Assembly (NCBI RefSeq): GCF_000499845.2
Contig: NC_023758.2
Location: 34,632,608 to 34,696,607, forward strand
Length of the DNA stretch: 64,000 nt
Origin: Phaseolus vulgaris
Lineage: Eukaryota; Streptophyta; Magnoliopsida; Fabales; Fabaceae
Direction: 5' to 3'
Under the pieces are notes generated by a model. It was given only the letters and a program-made list of their open reading frames with translations, had not been told where the DNA came from and ran no database searches. Position numbers and translations under genes: made by a program. Positions 47,757-58,304 of the stretch are shown here, piece by piece. How positions within the stretch are numbered: the stretch's first letter is position 1; each line of letters starts with the position of its first letter.

Positions 47757-50522
47757 TCACTGTAGAGGACAATTCAAGCTAATAATACCCAATTCATTTA
47801 AAAGAAAGTGAAACCTGTCTTTAGCAAGTGGTTTAGTGAATAGATCAGCTAGTTGAAATTCAGTACCAATGAATTGTATATCACATGTTCCATTAGCTAT
47901 ATGTTCTCTTAGAAAGTGATGTCTAATTTCAATGTGCTTAGTCCTTGAGTGCATGACAGGATTCTTAGACAGATTTATGGCACTTGTATTATCACACTTT
48001 ATAGGTATGTTATTTAACAGAATACCAAAATCACTTAGCTGCTGCCTTAGCCATAAGGTTTGAGCACAACAACTTCCAGCAGCTATGTATTCTGCTTCTG
48101 CTGTGGAGAGAGCAACACAAGCTTGCTTCTTGCAATGCCAAGAGATTAGACTTGATCCAAGCATGTGACAAGTCCCACTTGTGCTCTTCCTATCAACTTT
48201 GCAGCCTGCAAAATCAGAATCTGAAAAACCAATCAAATTCAAAGATACCTTGTTAGGATACCACAATCCAACATCCTTAGATCCTTGCAAATATTTCAGA
48301 ATTCTCTTTGCTGCATTGTAGTGTGATTCTTTTGGATCAGATTGATATCTAGCACATAAACATACAACAAACATAATGTCAGGCCTGCTGGCAGTTAGAT
48401 ATAATAAGGAACCAATTAAACCCTTATATTTTGTTTGATCCACTGATTTTCCTGCAGAATCTTGATCCAACTGACAACTTGTTGAAATAGGAGTGCTGAT
48501 TGCTTTGCATTGATTCATATCAAACTTCTTGAGCAGTTCCTTGCAGTATTTTTCTTGGCTTATGAAAATCCCATCCTTGAGTTGCTTAACTTGTAGACCA
48601 AGGAAGAAATTCATTTCTCCTAACATTGACATCTCAAACTCACTTTTCATGGTTTTCACAAAGTCTTCACACATCTCTTCATTTGTGGATCCAAAGATAA
48701 TATCATCTACATAGACTTGCACAAGTATGATATCTTCACTTTTCTTCTTTAGAAAGAGAGTTTTATCTGAATTGCCACGGCTATAACCTTGAGACAACAG
48801 AAATTCACTTAGCCTTTCATACAATTGCCTAGGTGCTTGCTTCAATCCATATAAGGCCTTCTTAAGCATGTACACATGTTCTGGATTTTTGTGATCTTCA
48901 AACCCTGGAGGCTGAGATACAAACACCTCTTCATTTATGTAGCCATTCAAAAATGCACTCTTGACATCCATTTGAAACAGCTTGAAACCTTGTATGCTGG
49001 AGAATGCTAGAAGAAGTCTGACAGCTTCAAGACGTGCTACTGGTGCATAGGTTTCACCAAAATCAATACCTTCTTCTTTGTTATACCCTTTAGCAACCAG
49101 TCTTGCTTTATTTCTAGTGATAGCTCCATGTTCATCCATCTTGTTCCTGTACACCCACTTGGTTCCTATGATGTTCATCTCATGCTTTCTTGGAACCAAA
49201 GTCCACACTTCATTGTTTTCAAACTGGTTCAGCTCTTCTTGCATTGCTGTTATCCAATTGCTGTCTTGCAGTGCTTCTTCCAGACTTTTAGGCTCAATCT
49301 GTGACACAAAAGCTACTGTTCTGCAGAAATTGTTGAGTGAATTCCTTATTGAAACTCCTTTCTCAATTTTACCAATTACATTGTCAAGAGTGAGATCCCT
49401 TGGAGTCTTCCATTCTTTAGGCAGTCCTGCATGCACAGTAGATTCTTTGACAGAATTTGGATTAGTAGCATCAAGCTCACTGGATTGATTTTTTTGCATA
49501 ATTGTTCTTAAATCATCCATACCAGGTTCATCCATAACAGATTTGGGCACAGAAAAATCTGTTTCATCAAACACAACATGTATAGATTCTTCAACTGCAA
49601 GCAATCTTTTGTTATACACTCTATAAGCATGACCATTTATAGCATAACCAATATGTATTCCTTCATCTGATTTAGGATCAAACTTCCCCAGATTATCTTT
49701 ACCATTATTTAAAACAAAGCATTTGCAGCCAAACACCCTAAGATGACTAATGCTAGGCTTCCTACCTTTATACAATTCATAGGGAGTTTTCTTAAGAATT
49801 GGTCTAATCAATGTTCTGTTAAGCACATAAGAAGCAGTATATACAGCATCAGCCCAAAAATATTTAGGTAAACCAGATTCATTTAGCATAGTCCTAGCTA
49901 ACTCTTCTAGTGATCTATTCTTTCTTTCAACAACACCATTTTGTTGGGGTGTCCTAGGAGCAGAATAACTATGTATGATCCCATGTTTTTCACAATATTT
50001 ATCAAACTTTGCATTTTGAAATTCTCCCCCATGATCACTACGAATCTGTTTTATCCTATTTTCATTATGCAGAACCTTAACAAGTTTTTTAAAGGCTTTA
50101 TATGCATCATTTTTAGAAGCAAGAAACAAAGTCCATGTATATCTTGAAAAGTCATCAACAATCACCAAAGCATAGTAATTTCCAGCTAAGCTAGCAATCC
50201 TAGATGGTCCAAACAAGTCCATATGCAAAACATCCAAAGCTTTATTTGAAGAAACCATATCTTTTGATTTAAAAGAAGTTCTAATCTGTTTTCCCTTTAC
50301 ACAGGCATCACACAATCTGTTATTTTGAAACTTTATGTTTGGTAAACCAGAAACAAGATCCTTAGATTTTAGCTTATTCAAGTGATTTGTATGAATGTGA
50401 GCTAGTCTCCTATGCCACAACCATGACTCATCATTTTTAGATAGCAAACACTCATTTTCAGAACAACTCTTTATAATATCTAGGAGATAAACGTTGTTTA
50501 CCCTTTTTCCAGTGAACAGCAC
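47757..50522 (-). CDS. Sirevirus-like Pol: integrase, reverse transcriptase, RNase H (921 aa open)
   Basis: An uninterrupted frame. Integrase zinc region WLWHRRLAHIHTNHLNKL with CDACVKGKQ (30-80), core HMDLFGPSRIASLAGNYYA, VDDFSRYTWTLFL, IRSDHGGEFQN and APRTPQQNGVVERKNRSLEE. RT: NIIGTKWVYRNKMDEHG, ARLVAKGYNKEEGIDFGETYAPVA, FQMDVKSAFLNGYINEEVFV, ALYGLKQAPRQLYERL and VQVYVDDIIFGST (active site). RNase H: FSDSDFAGCKVDRKSTSG, ACVALSTAEAEYIAAGSC, IKCDNTSAINLSKNP and SRTKHIEIRHHFLREH. The first Met is not the natural start, because Pol is read through from gag-protease, which has stops. All catalytic residues appear present. Confidence 0.92.
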   Translation of the reverse strand: MLFTGKRVNNVYLLDIIKSCSENECLLSKNDESWLWHRRLAHIHTNHLNKLKSKDLVSGLPNIKFQNNRLCDACVKGKQIRTSFKSKDMVSSNKALDVLHMDLFGPSRIASLAGNYYALVIVDDFSRYTWTLFLASKNDAYKAFKKLVKVLHNENRIKQIRSDHGGEFQNAKFDKYCEKHGIIHSYSAPRTPQQNGVVERKNRSLEELARTMLNESGLPKYFWADAVYTASYVLNRTLIRPILKKTPYELYKGRKPSISHLRVFGCKCFVLNNGKDNLGKFDPKSDEGIHIGYAINGHAYRVYNKRLLAVEESIHVVFDETDFSVPKSVMDEPGMDDLRTIMQKNQSSELDATNPNSVKESTVHAGLPKEWKTPRDLTLDNVIGKIEKGVSIRNSLNNFCRTVAFVSQIEPKSLEEALQDSNWITAMQEELNQFENNEVWTLVPRKHEMNIIGTKWVYRNKMDEHGAITRNKARLVAKGYNKEEGIDFGETYAPVARLEAVRLLLAFSSIQGFKLFQMDVKSAFLNGYINEEVFVSQPPGFEDHKNPEHVYMLKKALYGLKQAPRQLYERLSEFLLSQGYSRGNSDKTLFLKKKSEDIILVQVYVDDIIFGSTNEEMCEDFVKTMKSEFEMSMLGEMNFFLGLQVKQLKDGIFISQEKYCKELLKKFDMNQCKAISTPISTSCQLDQDSAGKSVDQTKYKGLIGSLLYLTASRPDIMFVVCLCARYQSDPKESHYNAAKRILKYLQGSKDVGLWYPNKVSLNLIGFSDSDFAGCKVDRKSTSGTCHMLGSSLISWHCKKQACVALSTAEAEYIAAGSCCAQTLWLRQQLSDFGILLNNIPIKCDNTSAINLSKNPVMHSRTKHIEIRHHFLREHIANGTCDIQFIGTEFQLADLFTKPLAKDRFHFLLNELGIISLNCPLQ

Positions 50523-50880
50523 CTTACCAGACTTTTCATTTGAAATTGTACAAATGTTGGCTTCGAAATTGACCTTGTATCCCTTGTCACACAGCTGGCT
50601 AATGCTTAGAAGACTATGTTTTAGCCCTTCAACATATAGGACATTCTCAATAGTAGTTGAGTCTTTAGTACCAACATCTCCTCTTCCAAGAATTTTTCCT
50701 CTATTGTTATCTCCATATGTGACATGCCCTTCAGCTTTGAGTTTCAGATTTATGAACTAAGTCACATCACCAGTCATGTGCTTTGAGCAGCCACTGTCTA
50801 GGTACCACTGGTTTCTCCTGCTGTTTTTCTGCAACAAAACAGATTTAGCACATATGGTACCCCTTTAGTCTAGGGTCCAG
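50523..50880 (-). pseudogene. Sirevirus-like protease region, damaged
   Basis: The frame shared with gag and pol reads NQWYLDSGCSKHMTGDVT (DSG active site), a TAG at 50757-50759, then LSISQLCDKGYKV. An alternative frame just upstream reads NHAGP, so a small indel is likely between 50820 and 50890. Confidence 0.7.
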
Positions 50881-50885
50881 CATGA

Positions 50886-52460
50886 TTAACACCTTTCCTT
50901 AGGAAGCCATTTGGCCAATCCTTTAGGAACAAGATATCTCCTAGCTTTACATGTTCTAGATACATGACCAGATTTCATACAATAAAAACATGTTGCAGTA
51001 TGCATTGTTTTTGAATTACTAAAAAAGGAAAAACCTGTTTTGGAAGGAACAAAGAAACTGGACAGCTTTTTCACATTACCTTTCATTCCAGGATTATATC
51101 CTAAACCATTTTTATTGAAAACAGCATTCTGTGAACCTAATAAGGTTTCAAGATTTTCTCTTCCCTTAGTGAAATTTGAAAGTGTTTTTAACAAATACTC
51201 AACTTGTTTTTCCAGCTTTTTGCAATTATCACAAGTTTTAATTGATGCATGCAAACATGTCAATTCAAGACTAATCAATTCAGTTTTAGTTTTGTACAGT
51301 TCTTCTTCAAGAGCTTTGACCTTTGGTTCAAGTACCCTATTTATTCTATTCAATCTGTTGCACATTATAGTCAACTTGTTTGCTTCATCATGTGTTTCCT
51401 TAAAGGCTATTAGCAGCTGATCATAGTTTTCAGAATCAGTGGAGAAATTACTTACTGAGTCAGAGTTGGATCCCTCATCATTCACCATGAAGCAAAGATT
51501 TACTTCTTCACTTTCAGTTGAAGAATTACTAGATGAGGATACATCATTTTCTTCCCATGAGATATATGCTCTTCTACCTTTCCCTTTGTCACTCCTCTTG
51601 CTTGCTGATTTTTCTTTACTTTGATTGTTTGGACAATCAGCTTTTATATGACCTGGTTTACCACATCCAAAGCACGTGTAATTGGAAGAATTTGAATCAA
51701 TAGGTTGTTTGAAATACCTCTTTCTTTGCTGAGTTCTGTCACGGTTTTTCTTTCTAAGAAATCTGCTGAATTTTCTGGTGAGCAGACTCACAGTCTCATC
51801 ATGTTCTAGATCACCTTCTTCCTCACTTGTATCATGTTCTATGGTAGTTTTCAGAGCAATTCCTTAGGCCTTCTTTTCCACTGTTTCTTGTTCTTTCAAT
51901 CTTTTCAGCTCAATTTCATGTTCTATCAGCTTTCCAAAAAGTGCAGCAGTGGACATCTTGGATAAATCTCTGGATTCTGAGATTGCTGTTACCTTAGGCT
52001 GCCAGCTCCTATCAAGACATTTTAATACCTTTATGTTAAGCTCTTCCTTGTCAAAGACTTTACCAAGGCCAGTGAGGTGATTTACAATGTATGTAAATCG
52101 TTTCTGCACATCCGCAATACTTTCTTCAGATTGCATTCTGAACAGCTCGTACTCCTGAATTAGTGAGTGCTTCTTTGCCCGTTTCACATCATCAGTTCCT
52201 TCATGAGTCACCTCTAGTACATCCCACATCTCCTTTGCTGAGTTACATTGAGAGACTCTAAAGAACTCATCCATGTTCAGTGCAGAAGTGATGATATTCT
52301 TGGCTAAGGAGTCATATTGGGCCTTCTTCTTCTCAGTTTCACTCCATTCAGACCAAGGCTTCTTTCTTGTTTCATCTTTGACAACCTGCATAGGTATAAA
52401 AGGTCCACTGACCACTGCATCCCAGATTCCCATGTCAATAGATTCCATAAAGATCTTCAT
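50886..52460 (-). pseudogene. Sirevirus-like gag, with one internal stop
   Basis: The N-terminal UBN2-type gag (KPWSEWSETEKKKAQYDSLA, KEMWDVLEVTHEGTDDVKRA, LKCLDRSWQPKVTAI, 52460-51864) is followed by a TAA at 51861-51863. The same frame then continues with SEEEGDLEHDETVSLLTRKF and two zinc knuckles (CFGCGKPGHIKADC and CFYCMKSGHVSRTC). A long acidic, coiled-coil-like region lies between them. The frame stops again at 50883-50885. Confidence 0.85.
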
Positions 52461-52600
52461 CCTGATTTTCTAGAAAGCATAGTTAGCACCACCAAACATA
52501 GGAGGTCTATTAATAGACGCACCTTCAGCAAAAGGCATTTTAAACTCAGACATCATACACACACTTGAGCAAAATACAAGCACTAGCTCTTGATACCAAT

Positions 52601-54190
52601 TGTTGGGTCTATTAGTGTCTAAGTTCAAGAGGGGAGGGGTGAATTGAGCTTATAAAATTTTCGCAAGAACACACAATTTTTCAGTATTCCAGAGGCAAAA
52701 AGAACAGATTGTTTTTACATGAAACAGATTGATTCTTCAGAGCAGTCTTGGCACAATTTGAATTTTGTTCAATGTAAAATTGTGATCAACAGAGAATTAT
52801 AACAGAACCAAATCAGCTTAATATTTTGAGGATGAAGGATACAGCTATGCTTAGAAATCAACCAAACTTACACACCACAAGATTTCAAGAAGAATGATCC
52901 TTTCTCAGGTTTTAATGAATGGACAGTTTGTTCACAATTCACTTAAACCATTATATGCAGCAACCTTGTTTATGATCAGAAAACTTTAAACAAATCAGGA
53001 AGAACAGTTTTCACTTAAACCCAGAATTAACAGATTCAATTTCAAAAGAACAGATTTAGTTCTTGACAGAATTAAGCAAAAAACCAGAAATGAGTGCAGG
53101 GATGAGAATACAAGGTACACACGTTTTTATACTGGTTCACTCATACAGAGCTACATCCAGTCTCACCTTACCCCAAGGTGGAATTCACAAAAACAGTACC
53201 AATCACTTACAAAACCAACAGTTCTTGAACACTACAAGAACAACACACACAATGCTGAAAAACCCTATTTCAGCACACCTTACACTCCAAGAAACCCTAT
53301 CAAGGAGTGACTAACAATTACAACTTTACAAAACATAATAAAGGAAAGATTACACCTGAAAAGAAGATGCAAGAACTCAAAACCAGTAGTTCAATTTGCT
53401 GCAGAACTGCACCAACACCTTCACCAAGATCAAAGGTTTCCTAGAACAAGCACACTTGAAAATCTCTTTGGAAAACCTTTCAAAAAATCTTTCAATCCTT
53501 CTTCTCACATGGAAATTGTTTGATCTCTGTCAAAAGCGTAATTCCTCAGCCCTTATTCATGTGAGAGAGACTTTTCTTTATATAGAAAACAATTTCTAAC
53601 TTCTTTTCAAAAAACAGTTGAAAAGCAGTTAAGAAAACAACAGATTCATTTTTTAACTTAACAGATTTATTTTGTGAAAACTGCCAACTCAGCTAACAGA
53701 AATAACTGTCTGAGTTTTACCTTTGGTGCCCTAACTAACTTGTGAAAAACCTTTCAGCAGACCAAAGAATAAACCTGTTCTTTCACAGTAAAACAGATTA
53801 AAGTGTAACAAACAGGCCAGCTCAGCTTAACTGAAATAACGAACTAAGCTTTCCCTTGGTGCCCTAACAGAAATTTAGAAAAGCCTTTTAGCAGAGAAGA
53901 AATAAACAGATTCTTTCTCCATAAAACAGATTTATTTGTGTACTGTTTTAAAACTTTTAAAATCATTTTTAAAAAGCTTTTCAAAAACCATTTAACCACA
54001 TCATGTGCTTGATCTAGACTTGGTTAGGCATCTAGGATAGGTTACACAGCAAAAGGCAATCATACACACTTACAAGCCTAATTACAAATGAATCTAAAAA
54101 CCTATTACAATCTTCAAAGCACTCAAGCCATTTTCTTCATCAAACACATATCAAGCCTTGGTAGGGAAGAAGCTTCCTCCAGCTTCAACA
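52601..54190 (-). repeat. Sirevirus-like element 5' LTR
   Basis: 1,590 bp, near-identical to the copy at 44166-45743. A TATATAAAG box lies about two fifths into the LTR (53574-53583 region). Confidence 0.92.
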
Positions 54191-54812
54191 CTTGCTTCAA
54201 CCCAAATTCAAATTTTCTACATCTCCAAGCCTCAGTCATGGTCTGGGTGTAGAATCTAGCTAGGTGTTTGAACCTAGTAGCATATTCAGTGACTGAAAGA
54301 TTTCCTTGTTCCAGCTGCATGAATTCAATTTCTTTTGCATACCTGACACTATCAGGAAAATACTCCTCTAGGAATCTTACTTTGAAGTTCTCCCAAGTAG
54401 CATCTTCACCTTTGTCTTCCATCATTTGCTTCATGCCTATCCACCAGAATTCAGCTTCTTCAGTTAGTACATAAATGGCATAGGATAACTTTCTCTCTTC
54501 AGGGCATTGAGTAGCTTCAAAGATTCTTTCTATGTCTCTCACCCACTGGTTTGCTCCATCTGGATTTACCTTACCATTAAATTTGGGTGGATTGTGTCTC
54601 AGAAAATCCTCCAGACTAAAGGTATGGGGTTGTTGATGAAGCTGAGTTGCTTCTGCTGCTAATCTAGTTGTTTCTAATTGATGAAGGGCGGTCTGATGTT
54701 GTTGTGTCATAGTAGCACTCTGTTGTTGCAAGGCTGTTGCCATCATCTCTATTGCCCGAGCTAAGTTGGGCATATCTACTGGTGGAGGAGGAGTAGGTGG
54801 TCTACGTGCCAT
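54191..54812 (-). pseudogene. Gypsy G2 gag, N-terminal part
   Basis: From ATG 54812: a Pro-rich start (MARRPPTPPPPVDMP), a coiled-coil-like Gln-rich stretch, then the retrotransposon gag domain (FLRHNPPKFNGK, WVRDIERIFEATQCPEERKLSYA, FWWIGMKQMM, FKVRFLEEYFPDSVR, EFMQLEQGNLSVTEYATRFKHLARF). It is undamaged up to the insertion at the codons for GLKQ. The open frame then runs about 70 bp into the neighbouring LTR by chance. Confidence 0.85.
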
Positions 54813-55237
54813 CTACTAAGCACATAAAGAATTGGATTAGAAATTACTAAAAATTTTCAACTACATCTTTAAGACAAATTAACTTCAAAGAAATAATCAT
54901 ACGAAACAGGTAAAAACCAATCAAAACTTATCCCTAAAATGTACTCTAGCTACTTAGAATTAAGATAGAAAATAATCTTGATCTAGTCATGAGTGTGCAC
55001 CCTCACCACTCTATCAAGATTCTTTTCATTCTTAATACTTTCATCTTTATTCATAACAATTAACTTGACTCGAACACAAACAAGATTTCAAGAAAAACAA
55101 CTTTGTCAAATATCTTATTAGAAACTTTTAACTAAGTCTTGAGGCTAGACGTAACCAAAAATCTACACGCAGGAGAAACAGAATAAACCCACTACCCTCA
55201 GGTTATCCTAAGGATGAACCGCTCTGATACCATTAAA

Positions 55238-56671
55238 TGTAACACCTCATAATTTACATATAACTATTACAATACCGGTTCTGCATATTTCCGTACAAGC
55301 TTACAGTTTTTCAAAACATTCCTAATACGTGATTAGGACATGGAAATACAAGTATTTACAATATAAGTTTCAAAATCAACGCCTTAAAACTCTTCTGATC
55401 CTCAGACACCTGTAAGATCATCTGCTCGTGTACGTAGTACAGTCATCGCAGTTCAAACACAGCAAGAAAAGCAAGGGTAAGCTAGTGAAAATAGAATTTT
55501 ATAATATACGCAATACAATCAAAAGAGAAAACCAAGTTACATGATCAGTTTCTCAAATTATACAATCTTCTTCAAATCCCAACATTAAAACAATCACATA
55601 GATCTCACATTGATCTACACATCCAAGATATTCAACAAACAACGTCTTCCGGAAGACCCATATTAAGTAAGTCCCACCAGAGACTAACACCTGATCCAAA
55701 GATTACCAGCGAATCCAACAGAAAGGATCAGGGTAAGTTCAATACAACCCAAGCCGTGCATCTCATATGTCACGGTGTGCATGAACTCCCCCATCAGCTT
55801 CTCACCACCTGATATCTTAGTCTATGTGACTTAGATCATCAGTGAAGCTCGAAGATCTCTGTTACCACATAGGCATCAATACTTAATACACAACAAACAT
55901 CAGTCCATACATTATCCCGACATCAATACTTAATACACAACAAACATCAGTCCATACATTATCCCAAATGTATGAATTCAATTTCATACCATTTCGTCAT
56001 ACAATATCATTCAAAAAGTTATCCACAATATTGAAAAGTTTATTTGACATAAAAAAAATACACTTTAATACTAAATCATCAAAACCCAATATTTCCACAA
56101 ATTTAAATAATATATAAACAAACAACCCAATATAAATAAACACACAACATCCCTGCAAGAGAAATTGAATATTGGGACCACGTCCCTTCCGCATTCAGAT
56201 CTTCTATCCTAGGGTGCTATTAAAAATTAAATTTAGCTTCCCTTACCTCAATTGCTTGCTTTTCAAGCAACTTTTAGAATTTTATTCCCCACCGTTTGGA
56301 TAAGCTTCAAGATTTATGGGCTTAATGCAAATTATCCAAACAGAACAAAAATTCAGTATATAATAGAATAAGTTGAGAGGATTAAACTTCTCAACTTACC
56401 CCACCAAGATTGATGATTAAATCCTAAAGAAGAAAGAGAACAAAGGATATTTAGAGTAAAAATGAACTTACTCTGTTTAAAAATCTGATCGGGTAGAAAT
56501 GTTCCTTAACTCCTCTGCTACAGCGTGGTATGATCAGATTCTAAAATAGATGAAGTTTGTGAGAGAAAATTAGGAGAGAGGGAGAGAAGAGAATATGGAG
56601 AGAGAGAGAAAGAAGAAAAATGGTACGTGGTGGAAAGAATGTTTCTGTTTTAAAAAAGGCACGTTGTTACA
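55238..56671 (-). repeat. Gypsy G2 5' LTR
   Basis: Bounded by the inverted terminal sequences TGTAACA and TGTTACA. It is directly followed on the minus strand by the Met-tRNA primer site. It contains a 47-bp tandem duplication at 55874-55967 and a GA-rich stretch at 56565-56610. Confidence 0.8.
55874..55967. repeat. 47-bp tandem duplication in the G2 LTR
   Basis: Two adjacent copies of a 47-bp unit beginning CATCAATACTTAATACAC, the second starting at 55921. They differ only at the junction bases. Confidence 0.9.
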
Positions 56672-57327
56672 ACTTTAATGATTATTTTTCTATTGATGCT
56701 AATCAATATTATTTCTTAAGTTAATAATGGTAAGGATTTTTTTAGCTAATGTCAACAAATTTATTTTTTTATATATGTCACCTATATATTTTTATTGACA
56801 TCTTTGATGATTATTTAAATAGATATCTGGTATTATTTTTATACTAAATTAGTAAGAATTTTTTTAATCAAAAAAATTTCACCTAACATGAATTGAAATT
56901 GTTTTATATAAGATATAGATTTAAGGCTTAGAATTTAAGGTTAAAAGGTCACTAATCAATAATAAGAAAAAAATAATTTTAATCAATATCAACTAAAATA
57001 ATTATGAATGATATATGTTAAAAATAACTTGACCGATAATAAAACATTCCTTGTCAAGTTAGATGAAAAAATCTTCCACACTTTACAAAAAAAAAAATAA
57101 CATTAATAGACTTAGATTAAAATTATTATTTTGTGATAACAATTAAAATATTCCATTCAAATAAAAGAATTAAAATTTATCAAATTTGAATTGTTTTATT
57201 CTATCAAAATATTTTAAAAAAACTATTCAAAATTTTAATTTTCTTTTCTACAATAACAGTGTATTCTAATGCAATTGGCTACAGTAAATTTTATTTTTGG
57301 ACAAATTACAATAAAGACATTAGAGAA

Positions 57328-57680
57328 TTTTTTTCTTGCACCCATTTAAAGTTCTTCCTGAATTCCATCAAATAAGTGAAATTATCAAATACTTCATCTA
57401 ATTTGCTCTCATACTGAAAAGCTCTTTCTAAAACACATTAAAACACATTCTGAAAAAGTTATTCCATAAATTTTTTTCCGGAAAATGTTTTCTGGAAATT
57501 CTTTTCTTCCTAGAAAATGTTTTTCGAAAGACATTTCATGAATGCCAGAATAAGTGTTCTGGAAAAGTTTCCGGAAAAGATATTTCAGAAATCATTTAAA
57601 AAAAGGGGTAAAATAGGTTTTTCGGAAATTGATAAGGTGCAGAAAGAGTTTTGACAAGGGGCAAGAAGAAACACCGAAAA
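57328..57680. mobile_element. Degenerate relative of the Mutator-type MITE
   Basis: Same order of motifs as the element at 57766-58125: AAAGTTCTTCCTG at the left, repeated GGAAAATGTTTTCTGGAAA-like stretches, and GTTTTGACAAGGGGC..GAAACACC at the right. It is more diverged and its ends are less clear. Confidence 0.55.
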
Positions 57681-57765
57681 TATTATCCAATATATATTTC
57701 TTGAAATTAAAGTAATTATTCGGAAGAGTAACTAACAACTAAGTTACTTTAATCCACTTGATTAA

Positions 57766-58125
57766 GGGTGTTTCTTTCAGCATCCCGTCAAAGTTCTTCT
57801 TGTACCCATTAAATAGGTGAAATGACCAAAATGTCTCCATCTAATTGGCTCTCTTTCCAGAAAGCTCTTTATGTAATATATTCTAGAAAATTTCTTCCAG
57901 AAAATACATTTTGAAAATACACATTCTGGAAATTCTTTCCGAAAAATGTTTTCTAGAAATTCTGGAAAACGTTTTCTGGAATATACTTATAAATTCTGGA
58001 AATGGGTGCACAAAATGATTATGGAAAAGCTAATCTGAAAATCATTTAAAAAAGGAGTAAAATCATCTTTTTAGATATTGATGGGGTATAGGAAGAACTT
58101 TGACGGAGTGGAGGAAGAAACACCC
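57766..58125. mobile_element. Mutator-type MITE (360 bp) with 42-bp TIRs and 9-bp TSD
   Basis: Terminal inverted repeats start GGGTGTTTCTT and share CCGTCAAAGTTCTTC; 35 of 42 positions match by eye. The 9-bp target duplication CTTGATTAA lies at 57757-57765 and 58126-58134. Nine-base duplications are diagnostic of Mutator-superfamily insertion. It has no coding capacity. The internal part is rich in self-complementary GGAAA/TTTCC motifs. It lies about 180 bp past the KUP/HAK stop codon, so it may be within or next to the 3' UTR. Confidence 0.85.
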
Positions 58126-58304
58126 CTTGATTAATCTTTGCTTTTTTAATTATCTTAAACTGTTTATACATGGTGTGATTTAGAGGCCTATTCCTAAAGC
58201 CCTTTTGTTTATCACATGTTTTTGTTTGGCCCCATTAATCTGGTGTATTGTGAGCTAGTGAAACTGCTGAATCTTGGGAAATTTGAAACGTTTGATACAG
58301 TAAA

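Larger units (their letters stand above)
44166..54190 (-). mobile_element. Young Sirevirus-like Ty1/Copia element (10,025 bp) with extra ORF
   Basis: Long LTRs at 44166-45743 (3', 1,578 bp) and 52601-54190 (5', 1,590 bp) start TGTTGAAGCTGG and end AGACCCAACA on the element strand. By eye I count about 15 substitutions and a few short indels between them, near 99% identity. The 5-bp duplication CTTGC lies at 44161-44165 and 54191-54195. The primer site ATTGGTATCAAGAGC follows the 5' LTR, and polypurine tracts lie at about 45744-45753 and 45955-45966. Gag, protease and pol share one frame with a few stops. An extra ORF sits between pol and the 3' LTR, as in SIRE1. Confidence 0.93.
42870..56671 (-). 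mobile_element. Truncated Ty3/Gypsy element G2, split by a Sirevirus-like element
   Basis: Minus strand: 5' LTR 55238-56671 (about 1,434 bp, beginning TGTAACAACG and ending GAGGTGTTACA), primer site TGGTATCAGAGCGG at 55219-55232, and gag from 54812. Gag stops at 54191 where the Sirevirus-like element starts and resumes at 44165. Gag end, protease and RT start follow, then the element breaks off in RT near 42900-43000. The rest of pol and the 3' LTR are absent. The gag frame is continuous across the insertion when one copy of the duplication is removed. Confidence 0.88.
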
